Shown one piece after another: positions 61,101-64,000 of a stretch of 64,000 nucleotides of DNA. Both the position numbers and the translations under genes were made by a program. The stretch is from Sipunculus nudus (lineage: Eukaryota > Annelida > Sipuncula > Golfingiida > Sipunculidae), in contig CM049315.1 in assembly GCA_026874595.1 (NCBI GenBank), forward strand, positions 19,737,664 to 19,801,663, in the 5' to 3' direction. Within the stretch, counting starts at the first letter, position 1; each line of letters starts with the position of its first letter. The notes beneath the pieces were generated by a model that was not told the origin of the DNA, searched no databases, and saw only the letters and a program-made list of their open reading frames with translations.

Positions 61101-63523
61101 AATCACTCCATTGCTGTGAACGCCCCAGTAGCTACAAAGCCAATGTGGTCTTGTCTTTCACGAAGCTGCTTGGGAATTCAATTCTAAATTTTTTCCCCTT
61201 TGTCACTATTAGTATACTGAACAAACACGGGGTGACAATGCTAAATGTAAATTAGTTCTTTTGTGAGGTGCAAATTTAAGTGGTACAGGCGTTTTCGGGA
61301 CGGGTAGCTTCGTGCTGAAAGTCTTTGTAATTTGATAATGGAATATAACAATTATGTCTGCCTCTGTTTTTGGCGTTAGATTTATTAACCGCCCAGCATG
61401 ATGGACTGGTAACAGGTCTTTTTTGTGTGTCAAACTGATGAGCTTAAGTAGTTTTTTTAGTCCGACATCGTTTTGTCCTCAGAGCTGTTCACGCGCCATC
61501 ACCCCTGACCTGAGACAAAGAGGAAATTCACACAGTCAGGTAACTGAAACGAGTAATTGATGCGTGTGTCATCACAGCTCTATGTATTTTTAAAAATAGA
61601 TAATGACTTAGAAGTAAGTGATGTTGTATACATGAACCAGGAACAAGAAGAATCAATACAAATCCATTTCATTTTAAGCACATTACTAACACTTACACAA
61701 AACGCACATTTACAAACATTATGGGCACATACACGAATGCACATACACAAACATAAAGGACGCGGCAATTATTGCACTAATCCCAATTCCTAATTCAAAA
61801 TCCATTTGAAATATGGGCTGCTATATTTTTAAAATAATGGACAATGGGAAAAAATTAACAGCATTGCATATACTTATCTATCCCATGTATGAAAGTACTA
61901 CTCCAAAGGAAGAAAAATAATTTATATCACAAAGCCAGCCCCCGAGAATTGTATCATTTTCTTCCCTCTCATAGCACATTGCATGGTGTATATATTTGGG
62001 TTAAACAGGAAATAGTTTATTTTTATATTTTCAACATAAAAATCTTTTATAATTTAAATATAATTTAAATCACCCAGATTTACATAAGTAAAGAAAAAAA
62101 TACTATAATGTAGTATGATGACTCAATGAAGAAGTTTCATCATATAATACATCCTAAATTTTCTCCAAATGAGATGCAAACTAAAAATATTATTAAGGAA
62201 AATATAAAGAAACTATAAACTATCTGGATGATCTAAATTATCTCTAAATCGCTTTATCAAAATTATACATTTTATTCCTCTAAAAAGTTAGGGGGAAAAG
62301 GGACTATGCATAACACCTAAAAACGCAAGCTAACATGTCCCCCCCCCCCCAACCCAGCCCCACGCCTTGAATAAAGGCCAAAGGGTGAGCTGCATCAGTA
62401 GAGACCTACTTGTGCCTTTATGTATGGGTGTTTGCGTGTTTGTTTTTTACATCAGCATAATGCTCCAAAAGGGTAAAGCGGTGAAGTTGACTTATAAAAG
62501 TTAAAAGCCTGTACTGTTAATTTATTTACAGTCAGAACACTCTACATACCTGCGTATTTATCCCGCTTGGTAAAACGATAATACACGCACTGATACCTTA
62601 TATCTGAGGTGGAATGATAAATATCCTGCAGGTGACAATGTTAAAATGCGGGTCGTTGGTGAATGGACACTCGCATGCTGGCAGTAGCGGGCTATCAATC
62701 AGAATTCGAACAAAAGTTTCTGACACACTATATTCTGTGCATATACTTATGCCTGCATTTACTATTGCCTATAATATATATTCAAAATAATAGAAATTAG
62801 TAATATATTTTCCATAATACCATACTCTGATACATTGTAACGATGATGTTGTATAAAAACGTTTTATTGAGTAACTCCAAGTTTCGGAAAATGTGTATTT
62901 TCACTAATAAATGCTTGTTAAAAAAATTTAAAGGGTGATCTAAATTAACAGAGTTATGGGAAAATATTTGTCTGATTGAATACCTATCTAAGTGCGAAGA
63001 ATGCCAGTAGTCCCGAGTCCTGGTGGGAGAATTTTGTATTGCTACTTGGCATGCCGGAGGAAGACTCGTGAGGTGACTTGGATAACTCCGGTATGGCTGG
63101 TGATATTTGCATTGTCTGTGTTACCAATAACTTGAGATATATCTCGAGGGTTGTTTAAATCCGACACCTCTAAACATTTTATATTCCCCTCGTAATGCAA
63201 GGCCATTATTCTTAGCATGCCGCTGCACAGCTGCTTAGCATTTAAAATAAATCGGGTTCAGGTTCCCACCCAAAGATTACTGCGCCCCGCGAGGGATTCA
63301 AGGCTTCAGAGATGGTCTATCACTCAGGGGAACACGGACCCACGTGTTCTCCACGCCGGAGATGTGCCTGTTAAATTCAGACCTGCCGATGTACCTCGAG
63401 TCTAATTGGCACATAGGTTTACAGAAACATAATCATTGCAAAAAGTCGTAATAAGTTTCATCTGGGCAATGCGGGACATCGGCCAGGGCTGATAGAGAGG
63501 TGGGTAAAATATTGCTGATTCTT
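61101..63523. other. Intergenic stretch, nothing recognised
   Basis: AT-rich with a C run near 62340. Short frames at 61557-61793 and 63217-63405 have no recognised domain. Confidence 0.45.
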
Positions 63524-64000
63524 TAAACAAGTGACCCATGGGTCATGTCACTCATCTTACAAGCATGATATAAATTATTATTAGCTAACATTCACAATTT
63601 GGTAATTTGTGTGAAGTCAAGATCAACATGCATATAAAATTTCAAGGTAATAATTCATATATTATTGATAAACGGATCCTTCTGCAATTGCATATATTAA
63701 TTGTATATTGAACATGGACAGACTATTTAAAATCTACAAGATTAAAGGGATTGATATCTTATATGTTAACATTAATCCACTGATATCCATTTCCTTATGA
63801 AAGTTTCGGTCCGGTAGTCTGATCGGCTGGTTCTTTTAAATTTGAATATACAGTCAAGCCCGCTTATTGTCATGCCGGTGGTGCATGTATGAATTATGAT
63901 AATAACCGGGATGTGACATTATGTCGGCTTCAACATCGAAGTCCTTTTGAGTCATAGAAGAAGCGTTATGTCTCAAATGATATAAAATAAATCATCAACA
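63524..64000 (+). repeat. Modular repeat family, left end of a copy running off the window
   Basis: AACAAGTGACCCATGGGTCA with the palindrome at 63532-63543, followed by a variant CACTCATCTTAC in place of GCTCAGCTGAC. The right end is beyond the window, or the copy is truncated. Confidence 0.7.

Overview
The window reads as nuclear DNA of a marine invertebrate, most likely a mollusc or another lophotrochozoan. It is AT-rich and intron-rich, dense in microsatellites, minisatellites and degenerate DNA transposons, and it carries two animal-type multi-exon genes. There is no bacterial gene organisation, no operon, no CRISPR array and no complete rRNA or tRNA gene. The species cannot be fixed from sequence alone.

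Two protein-coding genes could be assembled by hand from splice signals, intron phase and family motifs. Both are on the minus strand. (1) A PAR-bZIP transcription factor of the HLF/TEF/DBP/Pdp1 family spans 24431 down to 12165. It has five constitutive coding exons plus two phase-compatible variants of the exon just before the PAR domain (18299-18403 and 13839-13934). The predicted products are 272 aa with exon A or 269 aa with exon B. (2) An anion-selective Cys-loop receptor subunit (glycine/glutamate-receptor-like) spans 60665 down to 36714. It has eight coding exons, including a signal-peptide exon 14.4 kb upstream of the next exon. The predicted product is 401 aa.

Layout: 1-8849 holds two head-to-tail copies of a modular repeat family, the second split by a decayed 4.47-kb hAT transposon (2895-7360). 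8932-10170 has a small MITE and a 56-bp minisatellite. 11541-24494 is the PAR-bZIP gene, with a 2.4-kb copy of the modular repeat between the two duplicated exons and nested inverted-repeat elements in intron 1. 24562-24751 is its presumed promoter, with five CACGTT E'-box-like hexamers in 190 bp. 24760-36700 is intergenic and repeat-rich. 36714-60665 is the receptor gene, with minisatellites in its last and first introns. 60666-61100 is the presumed receptor promoter. 61100-64000 is intergenic and ends in another copy of the modular repeat.

The two genes are not obviously linked in function: PAR-bZIP proteins are typically clock-output or metabolic regulators, and the receptor is a neuronal or muscular chloride channel. 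The most unusual features are the duplicated pre-PAR exon, the E'-box cluster, and a repeat family with constant ends but different tandem interiors, one of which carries an array of near-perfect DR1 nuclear-receptor half-site pairs inside the PAR-bZIP gene.
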